DNA of 64,000 nt from Gammaproteobacteria bacterium (lineage in GTDB: Bacteria > Pseudomonadota > Gammaproteobacteria > Pseudomonadales > Azotimanducaceae). Of this stretch, positions 16,761 to 25,414 are shown piece after piece (positions within the stretch are counted from its first letter, which is position 1; the number at the start of each line of letters is the position of its first letter). Location of the stretch: positions 62,001 through 126,000 of the forward strand of contig JAUIAV010000006.1 in the NCBI GenBank assembly GCA_030425195.1, given 5' to 3'. The position numbers and the translations under genes are program-made. The notes under the pieces were generated by a model. The model saw only the letters and a program-made list of their open reading frames with translations. It was not told where the DNA came from and made no database searches.

Positions 16761-17318
16761 TCAGATCGCCTCAGGGTCGAAGAAGTCGCAGCGTACCGTC
16801 GGATTGTTCGCTGCAAACATCCCTGAGAGGTTCCTCTTGAACGCCCATACATGCAGCATGTAGTGCGGCGGCAGTGTGTAGCGGTTGGGTGCGCCACTGA
16901 ACATCATGTGCTGACCCGACAGAATCGGGGGAACGTCCGGACCGTTCGCAGCCTCCCAGGCGTCTTTGATGACGATGTATTCCACCGCAACCAGGCGCAA
17001 CCATCCGGCACGGGTAGGCTCATACACCAGAATCTCGGGAAGTGTGGCATCCAGCACACCATCGCCGATCAGATCGAAACGGGCATAGTGAACGCCCATG
17101 GCTCCGCCATTGGGACCACTGGTACATCCACTGGCGGGCAGGTACCCATCATCGAGCGCCGTTTGCAGGTTTCTGTACTTCGACGCGGATTCCAGAACTG
17201 TCTTTACCAGCCCCACTGCATGTGGGCCTTTGCTGCTGCCGTTCTGGCCCGCCCATGCCAAACCCGCGACGCACAGCGCAATCAGAGCTGCATGGAATGC
17301 CATCATTTTCCGGATCAT
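16761..17318 (-). CDS. Secreted conserved hypothetical protein
   Basis: A 185-residue exported protein. The signal peptide (MIRKMMAFHAALIALCVAGLAWA) is cut at about residue 24. The mature part contains ASKYRNLQTALDDGYLPASG, SGPNGGAMGVHYARFDLIGDGVLD, PEILVYEPTRAGWLRLVAVEYIV and PPHYMLHVWAFKRNLSGMFA. This pattern recurs in exported hypothetical proteins of many bacteria, but I know no function. One Cys near 50 and one near the C-terminus could form a disulfide. The ATG at 17318 is preferred over 17336 because it starts the signal peptide directly after GGGAGACGAC. Monocistronic by appearance. Confidence 0.72.
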   Translation of the reverse strand: MIRKMMAFHAALIALCVAGLAWAGQNGSSKGPHAVGLVKTVLESASKYRNLQTALDDGYLPASGCTSGPNGGAMGVHYARFDLIGDGVLDATLPEILVYEPTRAGWLRLVAVEYIVIKDAWEAANGPDVPPILSGQHMMFSGAPNRYTLPPHYMLHVWAFKRNLSGMFAANNPTVRCDFFDPEAI

Positions 17319-17393
17319 CGTCGTCTCCCTGTCCATCCGTAGGAATTCGATGGTGGTCGACGACCGCTCCCTGCGGAAGTGACAGGCGGCGTG

Positions 17394-17960
17394 TCACGGT
17401 GAAACGAGCTCCCTGAGACTCACCGCGCCGTAGATGCGTGTGTCCCGCAGGCTGCCGTGTGGCACCCGCACCTCGTTTCTGAGCGTCGCTTCGTGCCGGA
17501 ATCCGAGTCTTTCAGCCACCGCCCAGCTCTGCCGGTTCTTCTCATCCATCCTGAGCTCCACCCGATTCGCGGCCAGGGACTCGAACGCATGGCGGGCCAG
17601 CGCCCAGGTCGCCTCGCTGACGTAGCCCCGTCCGGTCCTGTCGCTGCGGCACCAGTATCCGATCTCGAAGCAGGGCACGCTCCAGTCCAGGCGCGGATAA
17701 CCGGTGGCGCCGATGATCTCGTCGTCGTCCGCAGTCACCATCAGGAGATTGAGCGCCTTTTCCTGAGACCAGCCGTCCAGGGAACCGCGGATGAACTCGG
17801 TCGTCTGCGCCAGCGTCTGCGGTTCCACGGCCCAGTCCATCCAGCGCGAAAGCGCCTCCTGTGAAGCAGCGATTGCCGTGTTGAGCGCCCGGGCGTCGTC
17901 TTCCGAAGGCAGCCTGAGACAGAGGCGCCGGGTCCGGATCTCCCGCGGGAGGCGGCTCAT
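17394..17960 (-). CDS. GNAT family N-acetyltransferase (RimJ/RimL type)
   Basis: A 188-residue acetyltransferase of the Acetyltransf_3 group. It has IRTRRLCLRLPSEDDARAL at the N-terminus, a beta-strand pair around DDEIIGATGYPRLD, the acetyl-CoA loop CRSDRTGRGYVSEATWALARHAF near 115 and the C-terminal signature ANRVELRMDEKNRQSWAVAERLGFRHEATLRNE. RimJ/RimL-type enzymes acetylate protein N-termini or small amines or antibiotics; the substrate here is unknown. Its ATG overlaps the last four bases of glcF, so it is likely expressed from the glc operon. Confidence 0.88.
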   Translation of the reverse strand: MSRLPREIRTRRLCLRLPSEDDARALNTAIAASQEALSRWMDWAVEPQTLAQTTEFIRGSLDGWSQEKALNLLMVTADDDEIIGATGYPRLDWSVPCFEIGYWCRSDRTGRGYVSEATWALARHAFESLAANRVELRMDEKNRQSWAVAERLGFRHEATLRNEVRVPHGSLRDTRIYGAVSLRELVSP

Positions 17961-19183
17961 CCCCCCGCTTCCGGCACCGCCAGCAGCTCGACCCAGTGCC
18001 GGACCGGCACACCGGCCAGGCCGCCCAGGTGCATCTGGCAGCCGACGTTTGCCGTGGCTATCACGTCCGGGTCCTCGCCACTGAGCGCCGCGAGCTTGTT
18101 CTCACCCAGGGTCTCGGAGAGCTCCGGCTGCAGCAGCGCATAGCTGCCTGCGGAGCCGCAGCACAGGTGATCGTCCCGGGTCGCCACCAGCTCATAGCCG
18201 GCCGCCTCGAGCAGCACCGAGGGATGAGACCCCTGCCGCTGGCCATGCTGCAGAGTGCAGGGGAGATGAAGCGCGACGCGCGTCGACTCCGATGCCCGGC
18301 TCCAGTCACCGCCGAGAGCCGTCAGATACTCCCCCACGTCCATGATCTTGTCAGCCAGCGCCTGAGCCTGCCGGCTCCGCGCTCCATCTTGTGCGAGCAG
18401 CCGTCCATAGTCTTTCAGGGTCACACCGCATCCGCTTGCCGTGGAGATCACCGCATCCACCTGGTCCAGCACCGGTACGATTCGATCCAGCCCCGCAGTC
18501 ATGGTCGCCAGGGCGGCGGCTTCCTCACCGAGATGCAGGGCCAGACCGCCGCAGCACCCTTCGTCTTTCAGTCGCAGCACCCGTATCTGCCGGGCAGCCA
18601 GCAGACGTTCCAGCGTGTCGTTCACCGCCGGGGTTGCCGTGCGCTGGACACAGCCATCCAGCAGAAGCACGGTACCGGCCGGGTTTTCGATTTCCGGGGC
18701 AACGAACGACGACCGTCGGGCTCTGGCCGGCAGCTGCCGTCTCAGACGGGCACTCAGGAAGGGTTTTGCCAGGCGGCCGAGGGACGACCAGAACGCGAAC
18801 GCGCCGGGATTCGGGACCACACGCAGAAGCCATCGGCGCAGAAACCGCTCCCTGAACGATCGGGGACGGTTCGCCTCGAGATAGTTGCGGCCGATCTCGA
18901 GCAATTCTCCGTAGGCGACCCCGCTGGGGCAGGTGGTTTCACAGGCACGGCAGGTCAGACACCGGTCCAGATGCCTGCCCGTCACATCGCTGGCTGCATC
19001 CTGCTCCAGCATTTCCTTGATCAGGTAGATCCGCCCCCGGGGACCGTCGAGCTCGTCTCCGAGCAGCTGATAGGTGGGACAGGTGGCGTTACAGAATCCG
19101 CAGTGCACGCAGCTTCTGAGCACGGACTCGGCCCGCTGCCCTTCGGGTGTGGCCAGATACGTCTCAGGCAGGGACGTCTGCAT
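17957..19183 (-). CDS. glcF: Glycolate oxidase iron-sulfur subunit
   Basis: A 408-residue protein with two 4Fe-4S motifs, CVHCGFCNATCPTY near residue 26 and CLTCRACETTCPSG near 77, and two CCG domains (CCGGLALHLG near 210, CCGSAGSYAL near 343). GlcF passes electrons from the flavoprotein subunits GlcD/GlcE to the membrane quinone pool during glycolate oxidation to glyoxylate. It overlaps glcE by 20 bases and the acetyltransferase by four. Length is normal for the family. Confidence 0.93.
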   Translation of the reverse strand: MQTSLPETYLATPEGQRAESVLRSCVHCGFCNATCPTYQLLGDELDGPRGRIYLIKEMLEQDAASDVTGRHLDRCLTCRACETTCPSGVAYGELLEIGRNYLEANRPRSFRERFLRRWLLRVVPNPGAFAFWSSLGRLAKPFLSARLRRQLPARARRSSFVAPEIENPAGTVLLLDGCVQRTATPAVNDTLERLLAARQIRVLRLKDEGCCGGLALHLGEEAAALATMTAGLDRIVPVLDQVDAVISTASGCGVTLKDYGRLLAQDGARSRQAQALADKIMDVGEYLTALGGDWSRASESTRVALHLPCTLQHGQRQGSHPSVLLEAAGYELVATRDDHLCCGSAGSYALLQPELSETLGENKLAALSGEDPDVIATANVGCQMHLGGLAGVPVRHWVELLAVPEAGG

Positions 19184-20198
19184 CGGTGAGCTCCGGATTG
19201 AACAGGGAATCAGGATCGAAAGCGGCCTTCAGCCTTGCCTGATAGTCGGCAATCTTTCCATCGCCGCCGCCATCCCGGCAGCGATGGCGGGCGAAACCCG
19301 CCGCAAAAGGCTGGTACCCGACAGCACCCGGGGCCGACGTCGACCAGCGCCGGGCCCCCAGCCATTCGATGAGTTCGTCTTCCGCGGATGGGGCGCTGGC
19401 GGGTGGCAGGTGTCTGCAGCACAACCCGTCCCGGCGGAACAGGGGCAGACCATGGTCCTTCAGTCCGGACCAGAAATCGTTGTCCGTCTGATGCTCGCCA
19501 CCGAGGGCAGCAGCGGTCTGATTCACGGCGGCTTCCGCGCCGGACAGCCGCACCCATAATCCTTCCTCGAGCCAGGCCGCGGCACTGATCGGATGCGGCA
19601 GACGGGCCCAGCGCCGCATCTCCGCGTGGGCGTCCGTCGCGCTTTTCTCCAGTCGCAGGGTCAGCTCGGCCTGAGGCCGGGGCAGTACTTTCAGGCTGAC
19701 TTCCAGCAGCAGTCCGAGCATGCCGTAGGCACCCGCCTGCAGCCTGGAGACATCGAAACCGGCCACGTTCTTCATGACCTGACCGCCGAATACCAGCCGC
19801 TCACCCAGGCCGTTGATCATCTGCACACCCAGCACGGCATCACGTACGCTGCCCCGAGCGGGTCGACCCGGGCCCGCCAGACCGGAGGCCACCGCGCCGC
19901 CAACGGTACCGAGACCTCGGAATTCCGGTGGCTCGAAACCGAGCATCTGTCCTTCCCGGGCCAGCGTCTGAGCAAGTTCCCGGAGCAGCGTGCCCGTGCG
20001 CACCGTGACCACGAGCTCGTCCGGCCGGTAGTCGACGACACCCGTGTGCTCCACGGTCGACAGGAGCCGGCTGTCGCGCACGGCCGTTTCCGGACGGGTC
20101 AGAAACGATTTGCTGCCTGTACCGGCAATGGAGAGCGGCTGGCCCTGATCGCGGGCAGTCGCTACTGCCTGCAGAAGCTCCTCGCCAAGATCAGCCAT
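19164..20198 (-). CDS. glcE: Glycolate oxidase FAD-binding subunit
   Basis: A 344-residue FAD_binding_4 protein, the smaller flavoprotein of glycolate oxidase. It shows QPLSIAGTGSKSFL near residue 18, TVRTGTLLRELAQTL near 65, FEPPEFRGLGTVGGAVASGLAGPGRP near 88 and MKNVAGFDVSRLQAGAYGMLG near 140. The ATG at 20198 (MADLGEELL) is chosen; the frame stays open upstream, but that extension is encoded by a repeat element. Its 3' end overlaps glcF. The repeat element at 20203-20472 separates it from glcD. Confidence 0.92.
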   Translation of the reverse strand: MADLGEELLQAVATARDQGQPLSIAGTGSKSFLTRPETAVRDSRLLSTVEHTGVVDYRPDELVVTVRTGTLLRELAQTLAREGQMLGFEPPEFRGLGTVGGAVASGLAGPGRPARGSVRDAVLGVQMINGLGERLVFGGQVMKNVAGFDVSRLQAGAYGMLGLLLEVSLKVLPRPQAELTLRLEKSATDAHAEMRRWARLPHPISAAAWLEEGLWVRLSGAEAAVNQTAAALGGEHQTDNDFWSGLKDHGLPLFRRDGLCCRHLPPASAPSAEDELIEWLGARRWSTSAPGAVGYQPFAAGFARHRCRDGGGDGKIADYQARLKAAFDPDSLFNPELTDADVPA

Positions 20199-20202
20199 GG
20201 GT

Positions 20203-20472
20203 CTAGGGAGCCTCTGAACAAGTATGCACAACGCTGCGTGGCCAGAGGTGTTCCTCTGCAAGGCGCCGCGCGCAGTACATGGCCGTAGCCCTTTGCAAGC
20301 GCGGCAACGCGGCAGAGGAGCGCCTCTGGCCGCGCCCTCCGGGGCTTACAGAGCATCCGAATCTCTGCGTCGCCTTCCCTTGAAAGGTCACCGACCTTCC
20401 TGCGGAAAGCCTCCTTGATCTTCGAATGCTCTGTAAGCCAGCGTTGCGCATACTTGTTCAGAGGCTCCCTAG
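20203..20472. mobile_element. MITE-like element with 34-bp terminal inverted repeats
   Basis: The 34-bp ends at 20203-20236 and 20439-20472 are inverted copies with one mismatch and each terminates in CTAG. A second inverted pair lies inside (20343-20361 with 20421-20439, one mismatch), so the right half folds as a nested hairpin. At 270 bp it has no transposase; reading through it gives only short frames. It lies exactly between glcD and glcE: the right-hand CTAG supplies the glcD stop codon, and the left end is four bases from the glcE start codon. A related end sequence occurs at 40345-40372. A non-autonomous transposable element or structured extragenic repeat is the best description. Confidence 0.75.
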
Positions 20473-21977
20473 AAACGCTCCAGGTTCGGAAACGGCAGAC
20501 GGCCGCCGTGGACGTGCATGCCACCGATTTCCGAGCAGCGGCTCAGGGTCGGAATGGCTTTGCCGGGATTCATCAATCCGTCCGGGTCGAATGCGGCCTT
20601 CAACCGGGCAAACTGCTCGAGCTCGGCGGCGGAGAACTGTCCGCACATGGGATCCAGTTTCTCCACACCAACACCGTGCTCGCCGGTCACAGTGCCGCCG
20701 GCGGCCACGCAGAGCGCGAGAATGTCCGCGCCGAACCGTTCCGCACGTTCCAGCTCACCCGGCGCGTTGGCATCGTAGAGGATCAGGGGATGCAGGTTTC
20801 CGTCGCCCGCGTGGAAAACGTTGGCCACGGCCAGCCCGTACCGTTCGGAGAGACCACCGATCCGGGTGAGCACCTCGGCCAGGCTGGCCCGGGGGATGGT
20901 CCCGTCCATGCAGTAGTAGTCGGGCGCCAGGCGGCCTACCGCCGGAAACGCCGCCTTGCGGCCGAGCCAGAGGCGCGCCTGCTCTTCGGTGCTGGTGGCC
21001 ACCTGGACCTCGTCGGCGCCGAATTCGGCGAACACCCGGCTGACCATCTCCGCGTCCGCATCCACCTCCGCCGGCACCCCATCCAGCTCACACAGCAGAA
21101 TCGCACCCGCGTTCGCCGGGTAGCCGGCGTGCACGAAGGCCTCGGCGGCCTGAATGGCCGGGGTATCCATCATCTCCAGACCGGCCGGGATCAGACCGCG
21201 TCCGATGATGGCGGCCACGGAACCGGCCGCACCCTCCACCGTCGGAAAGGCCGCCAGCAGCACGCGCCGCTCCGGCGGCACAGGCAGCAGGCGTACCCAG
21301 ACCTCGGTGACCACACCCAGCAGCCCCTCGGAGCCGCAGAAGAGCGCCAGCAGATCGAGACTCTCCGGATCACCGCCGGGACCGCCGATGAGGAGCTCGT
21401 CGCCGGCCAGCGTCAGCACTTTGAGCCCCAGGACGTTGTTCACCGTCAGTCCGTACTTCAGGCAGTGAACGCCGCCGGAGTTCTCCGCCACGTTGCCGCC
21501 GATGGAGCAGGCAATCTGGGAGGAAGGATCCGGCGCATAGTAGAGGCCGTGCTCCGCCACTGCCTCGCTGATCGCCAGGTTCCGGACCCCGGGCTGCACT
21601 CGGGCCGCACAGTTGTCCAGATCCACTTCGAGGATCCGGTTCATCTTCGACAGACCCAGCAGCACCCCGTCCCCACTCGGTCGGGCACCACCTGACAGGC
21701 CTGTCCCTGCACCCCGGGGCACCACGGGAATCCCGTGCTCACGACAGATTTCGAGCACGGCACGGAGCGCGTCCTCCGTCTCCGGCAGGACGACCACCCA
21801 GGGCATTTCCCTGAGGGCCGTCAATCCGTCGGACTCGTAGGGCTTGAGCTGTTCCGGCCGGGTGAGCAGGCTCTCGCGGGGCAGTGCCCGCCTGAGCCGG
21901 GCGAGCGCCTGCTTTTTCGCCGCATCCGTGACGGCGGCTGGCGGCGGCTGCGGGTTCTGTTCGGGGGCTTCACTCAT
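20469..21977 (-). CDS. glcD: Glycolate oxidase FAD-linked subunit
   Basis: A 502-residue FAD_binding_4/FAD-oxidase_C flavoprotein, the catalytic subunit of glycolate oxidase. Signatures: IPVVPRGAGTGLSGGARP near residue 85, YAPDPSSQIACSIGGNVAENSGGVHCLKYG near 150, NVFHAGDGNLHPLILYD near 390 and GGTVTGEHGVGVEKL near 430. Length matches the family. Its TAG stop lies within the CTAG end of the repeat element, so insertion may have replaced the original C-terminus by a few residues. First gene of glcDEF; divergent from ridA. Confidence 0.93.
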   Translation of the reverse strand: MSEAPEQNPQPPPAAVTDAAKKQALARLRRALPRESLLTRPEQLKPYESDGLTALREMPWVVVLPETEDALRAVLEICREHGIPVVPRGAGTGLSGGARPSGDGVLLGLSKMNRILEVDLDNCAARVQPGVRNLAISEAVAEHGLYYAPDPSSQIACSIGGNVAENSGGVHCLKYGLTVNNVLGLKVLTLAGDELLIGGPGGDPESLDLLALFCGSEGLLGVVTEVWVRLLPVPPERRVLLAAFPTVEGAAGSVAAIIGRGLIPAGLEMMDTPAIQAAEAFVHAGYPANAGAILLCELDGVPAEVDADAEMVSRVFAEFGADEVQVATSTEEQARLWLGRKAAFPAVGRLAPDYYCMDGTIPRASLAEVLTRIGGLSERYGLAVANVFHAGDGNLHPLILYDANAPGELERAERFGADILALCVAAGGTVTGEHGVGVEKLDPMCGQFSAAELEQFARLKAAFDPDGLMNPGKAIPTLSRCSEIGGMHVHGGRLPFPNLERF

Positions 21978-22069
21978 GCCTGCACCCTACACGCTCCGGT
22001 CGGAAGCGGACAAGATGCGGTCCGAAAGGATAAAGTAGCGCTCCGCAAACCGGTCATCAGGATCTCAAC

Positions 22070-22555
22070 ATGGCAGACACCGCTGAAGAACGGCTGAAGA
22101 ACCTCGGCCTCACTCTGCCGCCGCCCATGGACACTTCCAGCCTGCCCTTCGATCTGATCCGCATCGACGGCCGACGTGCCATTCTGGCGGGGCATGTCCC
22201 TCTGGCGGGAGACGGCAGCATGCTCAAGCCGCTCGGCAAGGTAGGTGCGGAGGTCAGTCAGGAGCAAGCCTATGCAGCGGCCCGCCAGGTCGCGCTCGGT
22301 TTTCTCGCCACCATCAGACAGGCCGTCGGCAGCCTGGACGCGGTGGACGGCTGGCTGAAGCTGTTCGGCATGGTCAACGTGGCGCCGGGCTTCAACAACA
22401 TTCCCGCCGTCATCAACGGCGCATCGGACCTGATCATCGAGGTATTCGGCCCACAGACCGGTGCTCACTCCCGATCCGCCGTGGGCATGGCTGAGCTGCC
22501 CTTCTCCGTACCGGTGGAGATCGAGGCGGAACTGCTGCTGAAGGAGGACGGGTGA
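22070..22555 (+). CDS. RidA family protein (YjgF/YER057c/UK114)
   Basis: A 161-residue RidA-family protein of the longer type (about 150-160 residues), with RIDGRRAILAGHVPLAGDG near residue 23, GKVGAEVSQEQAYAAARQVALGFLATI near 50 and HSRSAVGMAELPFSVPVEIEAEL at the C-terminus, where the arginine and AELPF(S) sequence are family-conserved. Canonical RidA hydrolyses reactive enamine/imine intermediates; this longer subgroup has less certain activity. Its TGA overlaps the GTG start of pyrC, so the two are translationally coupled. Divergent from glcD. Confidence 0.88.
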   Translation: MADTAEERLKNLGLTLPPPMDTSSLPFDLIRIDGRRAILAGHVPLAGDGSMLKPLGKVGAEVSQEQAYAAARQVALGFLATIRQAVGSLDAVDGWLKLFGMVNVAPGFNNIPAVINGASDLIIEVFGPQTGAHSRSAVGMAELPFSVPVEIEAELLLKEDG

Positions 22556-23607
22556 CCACAGCCGGCCCAGACGAGCTGGTCATCCGGCGGCCGGACGACT
22601 GGCACGTGCACCTCAGAGACGGGCCCATGCTGGCGCTTGCCGCGGATCAGACCGCACGGCAGTTCGCCCGGGCCATCGTCATGCCGAATCTGGTGCCGCC
22701 GGTGACCACCATGGCCGCCGCCGGGGCCTACCGCGACCGCATTCTGGCCGCCCTGCCTCCGGAGCGGGACTTCACCCCGCTCATGACGGCCTACCTGACG
22801 GATACCATCGACCCGGACGAAGTCGCCGAAGGCTTCGCGCGCGGCTTCTTCACCGCCTGCAAACTCTATCCGGCAGGCGCCACGACGAATTCCGACGCCG
22901 GGGTGACGGACGTGGCGATGATCCATCCGGTGCTCGAGCGGATGCAGGCCATCGGCATGCCTCTGCTCGTCCACGGAGAGGTGGTATCCGAAGACGTGGA
23001 CGTCTTCGACCGGGAAGCCGTGTTCATCGAGCGGGTGCTGACGCCGCTGCTGTCGGACTTCCCGAACCTGAAGGTGGTGCTGGAGCACATCACCACCTCT
23101 GATGCGGTCCAGTTCGTGGAGTCCTCCAGCGCCAACCTCGCCGCGACCATCACGGCCCACCATCTGCACATGGACCGCAACGACCTGTTCAGGGGTGGTC
23201 TGCGCCCCCATGCCTACTGCCTGCCGGTAGCCAAGCGCCGTGAGCACAAAGGTGCGCTGCGCCGCGCCGCGACCTCCGGCAATCCGAAGTTCTTTCTCGG
23301 CACCGACACCGCTCCGCATCCGAAAGCCGACAAGGAGGCCGATTGCGGCTGCGCCGGTATCTTCAGCGCACCGGTAGCGCTCGAGAGTTACGTTCGCGTC
23401 TTCGAGGAGGAAGACGCACTCGATCGTTTCGAGGCCTTCGCCTCCGAGTTCGGACCGGCGTTCTACGGCCTGCCGCTGAACGGGAGCCGGGTGCTGCTGC
23501 GCAGAACCGCCATGACCGTGCCCGATCTGATCACCAGGCAGGACGAACAGGTCGTGCCTTTCCATGCCGGCGAAACGCTGGGCTGGAAGTTCGAAGGCGT
23601 GCTCTGA
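22552..23607 (+). CDS. pyrC: Dihydroorotase
   Basis: A 351-residue class II dihydroorotase, which interconverts N-carbamoyl-L-aspartate and dihydroorotate in pyrimidine synthesis. Zinc ligands are visible: DDWHVHLRDG near residue 14, the carboxylated Lys at about 104 in CKLYPAG, His in LVHGEV near 141 and LEHITT near 178, and the catalytic Asp in LGTDTAPHPK near 250. It starts with GTG at 22552, in a GTGA overlap with ridA, with AAGGAGG at ideal spacing. Length and motif spacing match E. coli PyrC. Confidence 0.95.
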   Translation: MTTAGPDELVIRRPDDWHVHLRDGPMLALAADQTARQFARAIVMPNLVPPVTTMAAAGAYRDRILAALPPERDFTPLMTAYLTDTIDPDEVAEGFARGFFTACKLYPAGATTNSDAGVTDVAMIHPVLERMQAIGMPLLVHGEVVSEDVDVFDREAVFIERVLTPLLSDFPNLKVVLEHITTSDAVQFVESSSANLAATITAHHLHMDRNDLFRGGLRPHAYCLPVAKRREHKGALRRAATSGNPKFFLGTDTAPHPKADKEADCGCAGIFSAPVALESYVRVFEEEDALDRFEAFASEFGPAFYGLPLNGSRVLLRRTAMTVPDLITRQDEQVVPFHAGETLGWKFEGVL

Positions 23608-23649
23608 CGGTCAATCCGCGGAGATTTAAGAGACCTACTCGCCTCGATC

Positions 23650-24585
23650 TCAGAGATAACGGTCGCTCATGGCTTTCACCGTATCGAAAAACTCCCGTTT
23701 CACCTCGTCGATGATCTCGGCCACCGGCCGTACCGCATCGATCCTTCCACAGACCTGGCCCGTGAGCGCAATGCTGGCCTCCATGTCGCCGCCGAAGTAG
23801 AGATCGAGCGCGGTGCCGAACTCCGTCATCGCGTTGGTTTCGGTGTCGAACTCGAGCCGGGTGGTCTTTTCCGTGCGCAGCGCCCGGAGCGCCGGTGAGT
23901 GTGCCCGGTTCAGGAACACGGTATCGGTTTCCTTCGCGCCTACGATCGCCTTCTTCCAGTTTTCGTGCACGGGCGATTCGGCGGCGGAAACCATGCGCGT
24001 GCCCATCTGCACCGCTTCGGCACCGAGGGCGAAGGCGGCGGCCATGGATTTCCCGTCCACGAAGCCGCCGGCCGCGATGATGGGCACATCCACCCTGGAC
24101 CGGACCAGCGGCAGCAGCACCATGGTCGACACGTCACGCGGATTCTTGAAACCACCACCCTCGCCGCCTTCCACCACCAGCCCGTCCACACCGCACTCCA
24201 CGGCCTTGATCGCCGCGGAGAGACTCGGCACCACGTGGAAGACGGTCAGCCCGGCCGACTTGAGCTGCTCCGTGTAGCGCTCCGGGTTTCCGGCTGAGGT
24301 GGTCACGAACTTCACTCCCTGATCGATCACGAACTTCACGATGTCCGGGTCGCGTACGAAGGCCTGAGCGATGTTCACACCGAACGGCTTGTCCGTGAGG
24401 GTACGCATCTTCCTGATTTCCTCACGTACGGCGTCCAGCTCGCCCGAGGAGGTTTCGATGATGCCGAGGCCACCTGCCTCGGAAACGGCGGATGCGAGCT
24501 GTGACCGGGCGATCCAGCCCATGGGCGCCTGCACGAGGGGCACTTCGACGCCGAGCAGGTCGGTGATTCGATTCGAAAACTGCAT
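23650..24585 (-). CDS. Nitronate monooxygenase (2-nitropropane dioxygenase family)
   Basis: A 311-residue FMN-dependent TIM-barrel protein. FMN-site segments: VPLVQAPMGWIARSQLASAVSEAGGLGII at 14-43, KFVTTSAGNPE near 93, GVDGLVVEGGEGGGF near 130, DVPIIAAGGFVDGKSMAAAFALGAEAVQMGTR near 165. Class-I enzymes oxidise nitronates such as propionate-3-nitronate, but many homologues in catabolic clusters are instead enoyl reductases; the catalytic His is not secure here. The ATG at 24585 has AGGAAA upstream. It follows the GST gene by 30 bases, probably co-transcribed. Confidence 0.85.
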   Translation of the reverse strand: MQFSNRITDLLGVEVPLVQAPMGWIARSQLASAVSEAGGLGIIETSSGELDAVREEIRKMRTLTDKPFGVNIAQAFVRDPDIVKFVIDQGVKFVTTSAGNPERYTEQLKSAGLTVFHVVPSLSAAIKAVECGVDGLVVEGGEGGGFKNPRDVSTMVLLPLVRSRVDVPIIAAGGFVDGKSMAAAFALGAEAVQMGTRMVSAAESPVHENWKKAIVGAKETDTVFLNRAHSPALRALRTEKTTRLEFDTETNAMTEFGTALDLYFGGDMEASIALTGQVCGRIDAVRPVAEIIDEVKREFFDTVKAMSDRYL

Positions 24586-24615
24586 GAATATTTCCTGTGT
24601 CGTGAAAGAGATCCG

Positions 24616-25380
24616 TTACATCGGCACCGGCAGCTCGAGGTGCCGCTCATATACCCGCGTCTGATGGGCCGCGAGCGCGGGTGTCATGGCTGCCAGCACC
24701 CGCTCGTTCTTCGACGCGTAGACGCCACGCATGAATCGGCTCATGGGCAGCCTGTCCGCATCCAGAGGCGTGATCAGATTCGCCATGGTGGCCCAGTAGA
24801 TGTCGAGGGCAGACAGACCGCCGCCGATGAAGTATTCCGCGTCTCCCAGCACTTCGGCCAGCACGCCGAGGACGGCCACCACCCTGTCCTCCGCCCGGGC
24901 CACATGGGTGGGATTGAATCCGTACTTGGCGGCCAGCTTCGCCGTGGGTTCCGGCGGCAGGGCCACACCCTCACTGTGGTCCATGCCTGCTTTCAGCATG
25001 AGCAGACGCATGCACCAGCCGATGCCCATCTCGCCGCAGATCTCGTGGGCGAGCCCGAACATCCAGGCCCGCTGCCCGGCATCTGCGGGTATGAGGGCGG
25101 GCTCGGGTGCGAGACGCTCCGCCAGGAGGAGAATCTCCACCCAGCCGGTCCTGAGCTTCTCCTTCCGGTAGGCGACCACGGGGAACGAGGAATCGCCGGC
25201 CCAGTCGGCGATGGCCTCCTCCACATCGCCATCCGTCTGGGCGGCATAGAGACAGTCGAGGCCTTTCGCGTGAAAGATCCCTTTGGCCGCTTCCTGCCAG
25301 GGGCTCGGGATTCTCCGGATGCAGGCCATGCGCAGCCCGTCCGCGCCCCGCGCCTCGGCAATGCTCACGAAACGGCTCAT
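24616..25380 (-). CDS. Glutathione S-transferase-like protein
   Basis: A 254-residue protein with a GST-like C-terminal domain. The N-terminal part (SPWQEAAKGIFHAKGLDCLYA, SFPVVAYRKEKLRTGWVEIL) keeps the thioredoxin-fold layout with a cis-proline in FPVVAY; the C-terminal helical part has FIGGGLSALDIYWATMANLI near 200, matching the GST N-capping/hydrophobic-staple motif (SALDIY). No obvious catalytic Cys or Ser at the usual N-terminal place. The start at 25380 is preceded by GGGGGAGAT. Substrate unknown. Confidence 0.78.
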   Translation of the reverse strand: MSRFVSIAEARGADGLRMACIRRIPSPWQEAAKGIFHAKGLDCLYAAQTDGDVEEAIADWAGDSSFPVVAYRKEKLRTGWVEILLLAERLAPEPALIPADAGQRAWMFGLAHEICGEMGIGWCMRLLMLKAGMDHSEGVALPPEPTAKLAAKYGFNPTHVARAEDRVVAVLGVLAEVLGDAEYFIGGGLSALDIYWATMANLITPLDADRLPMSRFMRGVYASKNERVLAAMTPALAAHQTRVYERHLELPVPM

Positions 25381-25414
25381 GATCTCCCCCGGAAAAGCGA
25401 AGGCTGAGCCTAAC

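Noticed and set aside
20162-20524. A 120-codon minus-strand frame across the glcD-glcE gap
   Set aside because: It reads through the inverted-repeat element and has no protein-like features; similar translations would arise from any copy of the repeat.
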